The notes beneath the pieces are model-generated. The model searched no databases. It worked only from the letters and a program-made list of their open reading frames with translations, and was not told where the DNA came from. The translations under genes and the position numbers were made by a program. Below are positions 24,201-33,018 of a DNA stretch of 49,433 nucleotides, piece by piece; positions within the stretch are counted from its first letter, which is position 1, and each line of letters starts with the position of its first letter. This DNA is from Verrucomicrobiota bacterium (GTDB lineage: Bacteria > Verrucomicrobiota > Kiritimatiellia > CAJWTS01): contig JAQBYD010000025.1 in NCBI GenBank assembly GCA_027623315.1, positions 1-49,433 of the forward strand, in the 5' to 3' direction.

Positions 24201-25310
24201 ACCTTTCGCCAGTTCGGCGCGGATCTCATGTTTTGAGGGATCGAGCTCGAGGACCTTGCGAGCCGCGACGAGGCCGCGCTCGGTGCTGTTCGACACCATC
24301 CCCGGCACCGACCTGGCGATCATCGCGGCACGATGCGTATCGCGGCGCTTGTAGACGGCCAGTCCCAGCGCGGCGGCCAGGATCACACAGGGTAGAATGA
24401 TCGCTGCTGAACGAACCAGGACTCGCCAGAAATGCGGCAGTATGGTCGCCTTCTCGGCGCGCTCCACATCCCCGGCGGCGATCCCTTCTTCCTTGCGGAT
24501 CTGCTTCATTCGCCTGGCGCGCCAGATCGAGGCCTCAACCTGCACGAGGATGACCGAGATGATCAGGTAGGTCCCCAGCGTGTCGTGCAGGAAGTTCTCT
24601 GACCAGGCACGTGGCATTTCCGGCGCGGCGATGACCATGTGCGTGATACGGACGATATTGAGCACCACGACCTGGACAAGACCCAGTGTCACCAGGATCA
24701 CGACCTCAAACCAACGGAACCTAACCAGGATCGCCGTGCCGAGGCTGCACAGAAAAACCGTCACGCCTGTCGTCATTCCGCTGCAGGCCTCGGGGACCGC
24801 AAACGTATGACCGCCCGTGCGCAGCACGATCCCGTCGGCCCACGCCTGGTGGTTCAAAATGTGCAACATCCACTCGGACGCCCAGACCGACAGAACCTGC
24901 ATGCGAATCTGCAATGCGCCGAAAACCTGCCCCGGTAAGGGATGGATCCAGTAGAATAGAATCAGGGCCAGGACGAGGTCTCGCCCGAAGCGGGGCGGCA
25001 GCGCCCAGCGCAGGCAGGAGAAGATCACGAGAATGATACCCAGCCATTCGAACTGGTTCACGTTAAAGACAATGCCGGTCACCGCCGCCAGGGCGCCGGC
25101 CAGCGATGTTGCCCACAATACCCACGGCGGGGACGCTTCGAACGGCCCGCCGGTCTTGGGGCGCAGCAGGATCAGCGTGGAAAGCAGCAACCCGAGCACG
25201 AAGCGGATCAGGCTGTCTTCATCCGACTGCAGCCACTGCCAGTTGGCAAGCAGCCAGATCGAAAAGAGCGCGGCCGCTCCGGCAACGACAGTTTTACGTG
25301 CTATATCCAC
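21267..25310 (-). CDS. Exosortase fused to a very long TPR-like repeat domain
   Basis: This 1347-residue protein combines two modules. Residues 1-260 are an exosortase/archaeosortase-family membrane protease-transpeptidase with about eight TM helices and all three catalytic residues: Cys176 in VPEACSGMT, Arg221 in LNIVRIT and His242 in NFLHDTLGTY. A basic linker (about 258-300) and one further TM (about 303-326) lead to about 1000 residues of helical repeats of TPR type (for example ARKVLELDPSKHEIRAELAK, ALEELALI, ALSVLKPTL, AITVLRRARAVYPADRNVL). Exosortases cleave PEP-CTERM-like sorting tails of exported proteins. In EPS loci of this kind the TPR protein is usually a separate gene. The ORF is continuous, with no sign of a frameshift. 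The side of the membrane carrying the repeats is uncertain. Confidence 0.9.
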   Translation of the reverse strand: MDIARKTVVAGAAALFSIWLLANWQWLQSDEDSLIRFVLGLLLSTLILLRPKTGGPFEASPPWVLWATSLAGALAAVTGIVFNVNQFEWLGIILVIFSCLRWALPPRFGRDLVLALILFYWIHPLPGQVFGALQIRMQVLSVWASEWMLHILNHQAWADGIVLRTGGHTFAVPEACSGMTTGVTVFLCSLGTAILVRFRWFEVVILVTLGLVQVVVLNIVRITHMVIAAPEMPRAWSENFLHDTLGTYLIISVILVQVEASIWRARRMKQIRKEEGIAAGDVERAEKATILPHFWRVLVRSAAIILPCVILAAALGLAVYKRRDTHRAAMIARSVPGMVSNSTERGLVAARKVLELDPSKHEIRAELAKGLILEKRYRDALEELALISDVHWEPTYDLMQAWCLYGVEDYENALARLDLLPANLVNAPGVAMLRAEIAATRGDAVMVAENIISASQTSHYIDRVRAIYAFLAANEQWEAISRSDQDRPYATIEEADFAVRAHLRVNEPERAATALKLAISKWPDELRFLDGLVALTRLRPEGEWRTRFLEILDLNVATLPAGRLAGHLLDCFALERPDVGWKVFRRLRALAPSAPVLDFAIARYGDEWFRFRRTEVGMSSAGLLAWIDMRPVVRLTQGMPLSSALWKQVPELDTLLTAELRSRRAVALGDCIAKLVQRREEGQLSGRQYRLFADAQALAGRFEMAQEVLDEMAEKLPALQGEATIRHAELYAKDDDWQSVYEVLRAYREGLDAVPMAVNLLMANALLRMGFGAYALKVLDETAQDYPDTAQVKSTQVAFWDHFGEDEEALALLRTHESDYSPDLLARLLHDTGRFREADKVAATYGVTGLAAPTEKGQRLYAVPAEWAAARRWLEPPTAGQMLAAVSDLEPIATAGASPFTRGMAERNIAWLKSAGEGPGSELDDWLAVARDDDERGAALYRLLSLLAQYRRYDEAEVIAASSVEYWPRSRAVWRAWIALSEGRRDVVDRALQAVPRDPDVWLANIITGASEKRSEDWMQARIEEGLKLGMSPHAMIRAGDFLLRKGLLGPAIAAAHTVEEADPTSLSSAMLSLRCAIAVKDMKWAEHASGRGAQNAFEPWPFYEAMVQIKWGADLHDPQVVKALEYLRTKFTDNLRWSRMLGDIYFKQGDMARALSVLKPTLSRDTEALSPYWFLVTAEAARQAGKPGDAITVLRRARAVYPADRNVLNNLVHSLAEQPRLLVEARALLEDDLLKGGELDFGMLDTAAFVYLRAGEMDQALGFSDRALAEADQSDPAWPYVALNAAEIRFHLGNLEDARERVEAVRQQKIGAQDPLANQRALKILRQIAREEERRRLENAAATPPE

Positions 25311-25414
25311 TCAGAGAAGTCCCTAATACGCGCCCATCTCCAGAATTCGCGCGCCCCGCGGGTCATCGCCAGCATGCCCGGCGGCCAAACACAGGACGCC
25401 CTGTGCATGCGGAT

Positions 25415-26887
25415 CTAGAATTTGTGGCTATAGGTCATCAGCGCTTGAAAAGTGTCACGAGTAAAGTCGAACGCGTCAGCATCTTGGTAACGTTCAGCGT
25501 GCTGAAAATAAGTGGAAAAATCGATCTGGCGGGTGAGTTGATAAGACGTCCCGATCTGGCTGATCCACTCCTCATAATCCGATGTTCGGTCGATAAAGTC
25601 GTCGGCCAATGGATCTTCATCGCCGGTCGTCTCGTTCTCCCGGATCCGGTACGAGGTATAAGCCTGCAGCGCAAGTTCCCTGGTGAGATGATAGTCTGCA
25701 GTAAAACGGTTCAGCCAGTCCGTATAGCCGTTTGCGCGATCCTGTGGGTCCGTATCGCTGTATACACTCGCGAACCCGAGATCCCATAGCCCCACTATCC
25801 AGGCCCAGTCGTACGTCCAGGTGTCAATGATCGCGAGATCGGAGTCGAAGGTGCCGGAAAACGCCCGCGTGTACCCGAGTCCATGCGTCATGTTTCGTGA
25901 CAGACGCCCCTGCTCTCCCCAATCGATTCCCGCACTCCAGATGACACCTTCGCTGCTGCTCCCTTCGGCGTCGCCGGCTGACTTGGTCTCGCCGCGAGCG
26001 TAACCTACCGATCCATACACCGACGCGTTGCGCGAAAGCTGGAGGTGCCGGTCCTCACTGACATCAAAGTTGACGTACAATGACGCATCCGTGATCTCAT
26101 TATCCTGGCGGCTTTCAAGCTTGTAATCCGTCTCCGAGTAGCCCAGACGGCCGCCCACCTCCACGCCGGGCAGGACCTCGACCCCATAGCCGGTGCCAAT
26201 TCGGTGCGATACGAATTCCTGGTCCGCGAACTCGGTCTCGTCAGGGATCAGATCGACGCGCGACCCATCCACGGTTAGCGTCTTGTTCTCGGCGAGCAAC
26301 CAGTTGAGCTCCGCGCCGACCTCGTTCCGGAAATACTCGAACTCACGCCCGGCTAAAACGTCGCTGTTCCCCCGAAAATCCACGAAATCCGTGCGATAGG
26401 AAGGACTCCAATAGATTTGTCCCTCTACATTTCGCGACAGACGAAATTCCGAGCTGAGAAACGCAGATATCCCTTCCTCGGCGAGTCCGAAGACCCACTG
26501 GTCTCTCTGAGTGTCGAGGGGGAAATACTCGTACTGGGCCGAAACCGAGATATCCATGTCCATGTTGCGCGACAGGATCAGGTAGTTCTGCAATTGAAGC
26601 CGCGATACCAGGGGAACATCCCAGCCGTCATCAAGGATAACACCGCGCGAGGTCCCTGTCAGAAAGTCGGTTCCACGGCCGCGCCCCCTGGTCCAGCGTG
26701 CTCCGACGGATTGCGAGAATGTCGCGGTGGAATAGAACGGGCCAAGTCTGAAGGTCGCGTAGTCCGGAATATCGATATCGCGGCGATTTGTGATCCGAAT
26801 CGATTGCGCGCCCGCTGGAACGGCGCAAACGAGGGCGCACGCCAGAACCAAGGCTGCTCTAAGCATCTTGCGGTTTAAACGGCACAT
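25415..26887 (-). CDS. Outer-membrane beta-barrel protein of the EPS/exosortase locus
   Basis: From ATG 26887 this is a 490-residue protein with a signal peptide (MLRAALVLACALVCAVPAGA ending in AGAQS) and then a long series of alternating amphipathic strands, turns rich in Asp/Asn/Gly, and a terminal Phe (LMTYSHKF), as in OMPs. The style resembles beta-barrel proteins that accompany PEP-CTERM/exosortase EPS loci (TIGR03016-like). It may form a channel or anchor for polysaccharide or for exosortase substrates. The longer frame to 27037 adds duplicated IVET residues that are the translation of an upstream tandem repeat, so it is rejected. It is the first gene of the EPS transcription unit. Confidence 0.8.
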   Translation of the reverse strand: MCRLNRKMLRAALVLACALVCAVPAGAQSIRITNRRDIDIPDYATFRLGPFYSTATFSQSVGARWTRGRGRGTDFLTGTSRGVILDDGWDVPLVSRLQLQNYLILSRNMDMDISVSAQYEYFPLDTQRDQWVFGLAEEGISAFLSSEFRLSRNVEGQIYWSPSYRTDFVDFRGNSDVLAGREFEYFRNEVGAELNWLLAENKTLTVDGSRVDLIPDETEFADQEFVSHRIGTGYGVEVLPGVEVGGRLGYSETDYKLESRQDNEITDASLYVNFDVSEDRHLQLSRNASVYGSVGYARGETKSAGDAEGSSSEGVIWSAGIDWGEQGRLSRNMTHGLGYTRAFSGTFDSDLAIIDTWTYDWAWIVGLWDLGFASVYSDTDPQDRANGYTDWLNRFTADYHLTRELALQAYTSYRIRENETTGDEDPLADDFIDRTSDYEEWISQIGTSYQLTRQIDFSTYFQHAERYQDADAFDFTRDTFQALMTYSHKF

Positions 26888-26977
26888 AACGACACCTGAC
26901 CATCCCCGGAACCGTCTCAGATCCCACGTCTCCGGCCAAGCCGCCGACCCCACGCCGGCACTGGCCGAGACTCTCGA

Positions 26978-27010
26978 TGTTTCCACAATCCTTGCTGTTT
27001 CCACAATCCT
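26978..27010. promoter_or_regulatory. Tandem 15-bp repeat in the divergent upstream region of both polysaccharide clusters
   Basis: TGTTTCCACAATCCT occurs twice, at 26978-26992 and 26996-27010, with an 18-bp step. It lies in the 213-bp region between the start of the beta-barrel gene (minus) and the MBOAT gene (plus). Such a repeat is a plausible binding site for a regulator of both divergent units. No convincing -10/-35 or sigma-54 element could be assigned by eye. Confidence 0.45.
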
Positions 27011-27100
27011 AAAGTTTATGCCGCCCCATCGAACCATGAGATTCTACTCGACCCCCCGTTTGCGTCGGTTTTAACTACCGAGGGACTTCTTTTCGTTCTT

Positions 27101-28525
27101 ATGAGCTTCACTTCATTCGCCTTCGCTCTCTTGTTTTTGAGCGTGCTCGGCTGCCGGCTGACGTTTGGCCGCGACAAACGAGCCCGCAGTTACCTCGCGT
27201 TCATCCTCGGCGTCAGCGTCGTTTTCTACGCCTGGCACATCCCTCCATATCTTTGCATCCTGATTTTGAGCTGCCTGCTGGACTACGTCGTAGCGCTCGC
27301 GCTACCGCGGCAGCGGCCGGGATCGAGCAGGGCCAAGCTGATTCTTTGCCTTTCGATTCTTGGCAACATGGGTGTCCTTGGCTTCTTCAAATATGCGAAC
27401 TTCGCGCTTGGCTCCATCGACCGACTGCTGCAGGTCGCAGGACTCAGTTCCGTCGATCTTCCGCGTCTCGACCTGATCCTGCCCATGGGCATCTCTTTCT
27501 ACACGTTTCAATCGATGAGCTATACGATCGACGTGTACCGCGGCAAACTGGACCCCATACGAAGCTTTTGGCGCTTCTTCCTCTACGTCAGTTTCTTCCC
27601 TCAACTCGTCGCCGGACCGATCGTCAGGGCGCGCGATTTTTTGTACCAGATCGACCGGCGCAGAAAGATTCGCGCCGGCGTCATGCTGGAGGGGAGTTTC
27701 CTGGTCATCCGCGGCTTCTTCCTGAAGATGGTCGTAGCCGATAACGTGGCCATTGCCGTCGATGAGACCTGGGTAGCGGCATGCTCACCCGACGCGAGTT
27801 CGTTGTTGTCCATGATTGTTCTATGTCTTTTCTCCTGTCAGATCTTCGCGGATTTTGCAGGATACTCGAGCATCGCGCGCGGAGCGGCCTACACGATGGG
27901 CTTTCGCGTACCCGTGAATTTCAACTGTCCGTATATCGCTTCGACATTCAAGGAGTTCTGGACGCGCTGGCACATCAGCCTATCCACCTGGCTGCGCGAC
28001 TATCTCTACTTCTCCCTGGGTGGCAATCGCAAGTCGCGCCTGCGCACCTACGTCAACTTGATGATCGTGATGCTGCTTGGAGGGCTGTGGCATGGGGCCG
28101 CGACGACGTTTGTCATCTGGGGCGCGATGCACGGAGCGGCCCTGGTTGTTGAGCGCATGCTCGGCCTGGAGCGCCTGCATCAACGGCCCGGGCGGGGCCT
28201 GATTAAGTTCGCGTGGGCCCTGGTGGTGCAGTGCACCGTGCTCGCCACGTGGGCGTTTTTCCGCGCGCAATGGACGGGCGAGGGCATGACTCTGATCCGG
28301 CGCATTCTGTCGTTCGACTTTGCTCCCCTCAACGACAGCATGCCGCTCGTCGCCCTGATCTTCGTGGTGCCGATTGTGGCGATGCATGCGCGTGCCTGGC
28401 TGGCCGATCGATCCCATCTGCCGCCTCCCGGCGCCTGCGAAAAGGCGGTCTGGGCCGGGCTCATGCTCGCGGGCATCCTGACCACCTACGGAAAAGACAA
28501 TGCATTCATCTACTTCCAATTCTAA
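27101..28525 (+). CDS. MBOAT-family O-acyltransferase (AlgI/DltB/PatA-like)
   Basis: This is a 474-residue polytopic protein of the membrane-bound O-acyltransferase family. Family landmarks are ILPMGISFYTFQSMSYTIDV (about 127-146), the SFFPQLVAGPI motif, FADFAGYSSIARG, and the two invariant histidines, His301 in TRWHISLSTWLRD and His331 in GGLWHGAATT. Such proteins move acetyl groups across the cytoplasmic membrane for O-acetylation of alginate, cellulose, peptidoglycan or other surface glycans. The 3' end overlaps the next gene by 26 bases, which encodes an SGNH-like partner, the normal AlgI/AlgJ-type arrangement. It is the first gene of the plus-strand polysaccharide cluster. Confidence 0.93.
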   Translation: MSFTSFAFALLFLSVLGCRLTFGRDKRARSYLAFILGVSVVFYAWHIPPYLCILILSCLLDYVVALALPRQRPGSSRAKLILCLSILGNMGVLGFFKYANFALGSIDRLLQVAGLSSVDLPRLDLILPMGISFYTFQSMSYTIDVYRGKLDPIRSFWRFFLYVSFFPQLVAGPIVRARDFLYQIDRRRKIRAGVMLEGSFLVIRGFFLKMVVADNVAIAVDETWVAACSPDASSLLSMIVLCLFSCQIFADFAGYSSIARGAAYTMGFRVPVNFNCPYIASTFKEFWTRWHISLSTWLRDYLYFSLGGNRKSRLRTYVNLMIVMLLGGLWHGAATTFVIWGAMHGAALVVERMLGLERLHQRPGRGLIKFAWALVVQCTVLATWAFFRAQWTGEGMTLIRRILSFDFAPLNDSMPLVALIFVVPIVAMHARAWLADRSHLPPPGACEKAVWAGLMLAGILTTYGKDNAFIYFQF

Positions 28526-29519
28526 GTCTAGCGGCGCGCGCGCGCGAAGACAGAGGGCGTGCCTGCTCATCTTTCTGGGCACCTTCGCGCTGGCGTGCGC
28601 ATTCTCCCGCTTCCTGCAATCATGCGTGCCCGCGAAGCATGCCTGGCGCATCGAACCAGGCGAACTCGCCCCACCCACAGAGGAACCGACCTTCCTCGCT
28701 TACCGAGGCGGCACCGTGGATCATTACGTCTACTACGCGGATATCGGAGGTGCGGTCTCCTCCGCGCGAAGCGCTGATATCCTCATCCTGGGAAACTCGC
28801 ACGCCGGGCTCGGCCTCGACGCCGCGGAGCTGCGCCGCTTTCGAACCGATACGGGCCTGCGGATCTATAACCTGTGTTTCAATCTGAACGAACGAGCGGA
28901 ATTTGCGCGCGTCGTGATGCAACGGCACGCCCTGCGCCCCGAAGTGGCGTTGGTGAACGCAGACTACTTCTTCTCGGAGGGCATGAGTGCCGCCGCCGTT
29001 AAGATTACGCGAGAGGGGCAGTGGCGAGCGGTGATGAACTGGGCGGAAAAGATCGCGGGACACGCGGTCAGCCGCCGCCTGCACCGCTGGCTGCCTTACT
29101 TCGACTGGGCGGCGCGCGTGACCGGCGACGGCCTCGTGTACCGCTCCGCGACAGACGGTGCATGGCTGGTCGTGAAGGGGCCACATGACGACCGCCCACT
29201 TCAGCGTCCGGCACTTGACGACGCACAACCGTCGCCTGAAGAGATTCGATACGCAGAGCGTTTCCAGAACGATCTCGCCGCGCACGGCACCGCCCTGGTC
29301 CTGACCTGGGTCCCCTACCCCGGCGGGTCGCAGCACCGCGCCGAGATCCTCGCAGAGGCGCTGGGCGTGCCGTTTCTGCGCGGAGCGGAGTCCGGGTTGC
29401 GCCTGCGCGACTATTCGCACCTGACGCCGCACAGCGCCGCCACGTTCACACGCGCTCTCCTCGAGCAACTCATCACCCTCGACCAGATTAAGCCCCTGCT
29501 CGCCGGGGATACGCCGTGA
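28500..29519 (+). CDS. SGNH-like (AlgJ/AlgX-type) membrane-anchored acetyltransferase partner
   Basis: This 339-residue protein has one N-terminal TM (about 20-37) and an extracytoplasmic domain with SGNH-hydrolase features: a strand ending in ILILGNSHAGLG (nucleophile Ser100) and, near the C-terminus, RDYSHLTPHSA with the Asp304/His307 dyad (DxxH). It would accept the acyl group exported by the overlapping MBOAT protein and pass it to a polysaccharide in the periplasm. Family assignment rests on these two motifs and on gene overlap with MBOAT; overall similarity to AlgJ is not obvious. It overlaps the following GT-C gene by 4 bp (GTGA). Confidence 0.75.
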   Translation: MHSSTSNSKSSGARARRQRACLLIFLGTFALACAFSRFLQSCVPAKHAWRIEPGELAPPTEEPTFLAYRGGTVDHYVYYADIGGAVSSARSADILILGNSHAGLGLDAAELRRFRTDTGLRIYNLCFNLNERAEFARVVMQRHALRPEVALVNADYFFSEGMSAAAVKITREGQWRAVMNWAEKIAGHAVSRRLHRWLPYFDWAARVTGDGLVYRSATDGAWLVVKGPHDDRPLQRPALDDAQPSPEEIRYAERFQNDLAAHGTALVLTWVPYPGGSQHRAEILAEALGVPFLRGAESGLRLRDYSHLTPHSAATFTRALLEQLITLDQIKPLLAGDTP

Positions 29520-31156
29520 AGCCGATGGAGAGCAAAGCGTGTGGACGCACGCTGGGCGTCCTGATCGCCGTGATCATCCTGCTCGGGTGCGCCGCACGCC
29601 TCTTTCAATTGGGGGCCCACGTTACTTACGTGGACGAGATGATCGTGCTGGCGGAGGGGAACTGGAACGTGGCCGGCCGGGAAAAGGAACTCGGTAGCCA
29701 CGGGCCACTGGAGTTTGCACGCAAGATCGCACTGAATTCGGAATCGAGTTACGCACCTCTGCAGTTTCTCTTTACTTACTTTGCCGTCGGCGATGATCCC
29801 CTGACTCCGGGCGGGCTTCATCGTTCGCGACTCGTATCCGCCGTAATCGGATGCCTCAGCCTCCCGCTCCTTTTGCTCTGCGCATGGCGGGCAACGCAAG
29901 GACGTCTGGGCTGGGCCATCCTGACCCCCATCGTCTTGCTCAGCCTGTCGCACATGAACATCCTCAACGCGCGGCAGAATCATTCCTATATCGCCGGGGT
30001 CACGAGCGTCCTCGTTGCCCTGTTCTGCTTCGATCGCGCGCGCCTGGCCCGGGGATGGCCACGGCGCACGCTCTACCTCACGATCCCGGGACTCCTGCCA
30101 CTGGCAAATTACCAGGTTCTCTTCGCGAATGTAGGGATCGGCGCGATCGTCGCGGGATTCCACATCACGCATTGGTGGCATGCAGAGCGCAGGGCCCGTG
30201 AACTCATCCACAGCGCCCTCGCGTTCGTGCCGCTCGCCGTCATGACACTGTCCACCATGGTCGTGCTGGCCCGGCTGAAATCAGATCTCTCGATCGCCTG
30301 GTGGGTCGCGCCCTTCGGCGTTGGCGACGGCGCAATCCAATCCATGCTCAAGCTACCGCGACTCTTCTTCGATATTTTCCACGCGTTGACTCTCACGTCT
30401 CCCACGCGCGCGCTCGGCAACGTCACCGCACTGATCGTCTGCCTTGGGCTGCTCGCGGGATGCGGTCTATTCGTGACGAAGAAGCACCGATCCTCCGATG
30501 GCGGAGCGTTCCACTTTCTAAGCACGTTGGCCGTACTTGCTGTATTCACCACGGCGTATCTATGCGGTCGCATCCCCCTCTCGCCATCACGACATTCGCT
30601 GATCCTGACACCCCTCGTCCTGCTCTCGATCTACCACGTCCTGCGCGAACTCGAAACCCGTCTTTCAGGCACCGCCGCAGCGACGATTCTGCGCGCTGGT
30701 TACATCGCCTGCACCGTCGCGCTAGCCGGTGCCTTCCTCGCCGACTACCCAAAGCTGCTGGATCGAAGCCGCGAGACGTTCGACGCGGGTGATGTTCGTC
30801 GCCTGGCCGCGCAAAGCGGGACCGATCTGGTTGTCGCGGGACACTGGGACTACAATAAGGCTTACTGCTTCCTCAAAGGCGACATCGACGAAGGACGCCT
30901 GCGATTGATGTCGGTTACCCATCAACGGGAGTTCCCGGCGGAGCGCTTTATCCTCCTTGGTCAGAACCCGGAGATTTTCCGATCGATCTACACGCTCACG
31001 GAGAATTCGTCCTACACCTCGCGCCTTCTACTCTCAACGGTCAAGGCCTATGACTTCGAACCGAGTCTCTACGTCCGGTACTGGTCCAACCATAGCTTGG
31101 CATGGCTTGTCGAGCCACGCAGGGAGATCAAACTTGCGCCGCCGACAGGAGAATGA
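29516..31156 (+). CDS. GT-C-type membrane glycosyltransferase (PMT/ArnT-like)
   Basis: This is a 546-residue polytopic protein starting at GTG 29516, which overlaps the stop of the SGNH gene. A first TM (about 13-30) is followed by a short extracytoplasmic loop with the acidic pair Asp40-Glu41 (HVTYVDEMIVLAEGNW), the position of the GT-C metal/catalytic Asp. About ten TM helices follow, then a soluble C-terminal domain of about 130 residues (from about 415). This is the architecture of the PMT/ArnT (GT39/GT83) group that uses polyprenyl-phosphate sugars. The acceptor is unknown. The phrase SLSHMNILNARQNHSYI in a loop is reminiscent of the second conserved loop of these enzymes. Confidence 0.75.
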   Translation: MKPMESKACGRTLGVLIAVIILLGCAARLFQLGAHVTYVDEMIVLAEGNWNVAGREKELGSHGPLEFARKIALNSESSYAPLQFLFTYFAVGDDPLTPGGLHRSRLVSAVIGCLSLPLLLLCAWRATQGRLGWAILTPIVLLSLSHMNILNARQNHSYIAGVTSVLVALFCFDRARLARGWPRRTLYLTIPGLLPLANYQVLFANVGIGAIVAGFHITHWWHAERRARELIHSALAFVPLAVMTLSTMVVLARLKSDLSIAWWVAPFGVGDGAIQSMLKLPRLFFDIFHALTLTSPTRALGNVTALIVCLGLLAGCGLFVTKKHRSSDGGAFHFLSTLAVLAVFTTAYLCGRIPLSPSRHSLILTPLVLLSIYHVLRELETRLSGTAAATILRAGYIACTVALAGAFLADYPKLLDRSRETFDAGDVRRLAAQSGTDLVVAGHWDYNKAYCFLKGDIDEGRLRLMSVTHQREFPAERFILLGQNPEIFRSIYTLTENSSYTSRLLLSTVKAYDFEPSLYVRYWSNHSLAWLVEPRREIKLAPPTGE

Positions 31157-31223
31157 TACCCAACTCACGATTCACGCGGCGACCGCATAGGGGCACGCCT
31201 GCTTCAACAAATTCGCCACCTGC

Positions 31224-32903
31224 ATGATCGACGAACCTTCCAGCATCCGTCGCGCTCCGTTCCGGCGGCTCGCGCAACTTGTTGCCGTCGTATCCATCGC
31301 GGCATCCGTCGCTCTATTCTGGCGTGATCTTCAGCAGACCCCCGATACCCGCTTCGACGACGCGTACATGGTCATGCGCTATGTGCACAACGCCCTGGCC
31401 GGACACGGACTGGCGTGGAACCCGGGCGGCCCCCAGGTTCTGGGCACGACAAGTGTGCTTCATTTCGGAGCCCTTAGCGCCGCACGCACGGCCCTTCCCG
31501 AGTTAGCGGACGCCGAGGTCCTGAAGCTCTTCTCCGCCGTGGCCGGACTCCTGACGGTCTTCCTTATCATCGTCGGCTGCGCGCGCGCTGCGCGTTCGGA
31601 GTTGCTCCGTGGCGCCTACCTGGTCTGGGGCGGAATCCTGTGCCCGCTGCTACTGTTTAACGGAATGTTCCGCTATCACTGCGCCACCGGCATGGACACC
31701 ACCCTGAGCATGGCCTGTAACGCGCTCCTGATCGGCACGGCGCTGCGCATGGCGCAGTCGGGCGGCGTGAGGTGGATCGCTCCGACGGTTATCGTCGGTT
31801 ACATCGCCTACCTCGCGAGACCCGACAGCGGAATCTACGTAGCCCTTTTCCCGGCCCTCAGCATCTTGTCGATTGGACCGCCCGAGGGCAGGGCGCGCCG
31901 GATCATCACCTTCTGGGTCGCGATGGGAGGCGTGCTGATCGCCGATGCCCTCGCGAAATGGGTGATCTTCGGCGACCCGTTCCCTCTTTCGTTCTACATG
32001 AAGACACACGCGTTCAAGCAGGGGTACGCCGGTCTACCCGACTGGAATACGGCCAGTTACTTCATGCGCTTCATGGGAAACTTACTGCCGTTCATCGGTG
32101 CCGGAATCATCCTGGGCAACGCGCGGAACTCACGTCTCCTTGTTCCGTTCGTTATTCCGTTCGCGCTGACGATGGCCTACTGCTTCACGACGGTACAGGT
32201 CATGGGCTTCAGGGCCCGCTTTTTCTTCCCATCCCTGCCGTTCGTCGTGATGGCCGTGGCCCTGCTCCTGGACGACCAGACATCCAACGGTGAATACACG
32301 TTCCCGGTGTACCCAACGCTGGCGCGCGTCACGCTGACGCTTCTCCTGGTGGCGGGCATGCCTCTCGGCGCATACACGTTTACGACACGCTACGCCGAAC
32401 GGTTTCTCAAACCCATCCCGCCCGTGGACACGACGCGCTACTTCACGGCCCAGGCGCAGGCGCCGCTCCGGACACTGGAGTGGTGGGACTCCATCGTGGA
32501 AGCCGCCGAAATTGCCGGGAAACTTCCGGCCGAGTCGTCGTTCGCGTTAACCGAACTGGGGCTGGTCGGCGCGTCGGCCCCCGACGTCACGATCATCGAT
32601 CCCACGGGTCTGCACGACTCGCATTTCGCGCACCACGGATTCACCGCCGATGAGTTCCTGAACCGCAAGCCCGACCTGATCTGGATGCCGCATCCACACT
32701 ACATCTCAATGCTGCAATCTCTACTTGAGAGCCAACGATTCTGGGACGAGTATGAAGTTTATGCCGAAATGTTGAACTTCGGCATGGCGGTGCGCAAGCA
32801 GAGCCCGCGCTATGTCCAGATCACGGGCATTCTGCAGGCCGCATGGGCGGAGACTTACGAGGGCATACCCATGCGCGACTTCATCGCAACGCGTAAACGC
32901 TAA
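31224..32903 (+). CDS. GT-C-type membrane glycosyltransferase
   Basis: This is a 559-residue polytopic protein. After the first TM (about 16-33) the first loop has DTRFDDAYMVMRYVHNALAG (Asp45-Asp46), followed by HGLAWNPGG, a pattern common in uncharacterised bacterial GT-C proteins (the DDA..... RYA.N...G.G..yN motif). Ten or so helices and a soluble C-terminal region of about 160 residues follow. It would use a lipid-linked sugar on the outer side of the membrane. A paralogue with the same first-loop motif is encoded at 38939-40630. It lies 67 bp after the previous GT-C gene and 115 bp before the next gene, all on the plus strand. Confidence 0.72.
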   Translation: MIDEPSSIRRAPFRRLAQLVAVVSIAASVALFWRDLQQTPDTRFDDAYMVMRYVHNALAGHGLAWNPGGPQVLGTTSVLHFGALSAARTALPELADAEVLKLFSAVAGLLTVFLIIVGCARAARSELLRGAYLVWGGILCPLLLFNGMFRYHCATGMDTTLSMACNALLIGTALRMAQSGGVRWIAPTVIVGYIAYLARPDSGIYVALFPALSILSIGPPEGRARRIITFWVAMGGVLIADALAKWVIFGDPFPLSFYMKTHAFKQGYAGLPDWNTASYFMRFMGNLLPFIGAGIILGNARNSRLLVPFVIPFALTMAYCFTTVQVMGFRARFFFPSLPFVVMAVALLLDDQTSNGEYTFPVYPTLARVTLTLLLVAGMPLGAYTFTTRYAERFLKPIPPVDTTRYFTAQAQAPLRTLEWWDSIVEAAEIAGKLPAESSFALTELGLVGASAPDVTIIDPTGLHDSHFAHHGFTADEFLNRKPDLIWMPHPHYISMLQSLLESQRFWDEYEVYAEMLNFGMAVRKQSPRYVQITGILQAAWAETYEGIPMRDFIATRKR

Positions 32904-33018
32904 GCGTGGGGCTCCAGGCTGAAGCAGGGCCTTCGATCAAGAAATTGACTCGTGCGGGCAGGGGCGCTATCATTTTGTGTTCCTTTTTTTCACCCAGGAC
33001 TCGCCTACAGGGGGCGTC

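Noticed and set aside
12580..27037. Search for PEP-CTERM-like substrates of the exosortase in the window
   Set aside because: No protein here ends in a PEP motif, TM helix and basic tail; substrates must be encoded elsewhere.
27980..28678. Minus-strand frame of 232 codons opposite the MBOAT gene
   Set aside because: It is a shadow of the MBOAT/SGNH genes with Arg/Gln/His-rich composition and no domain.
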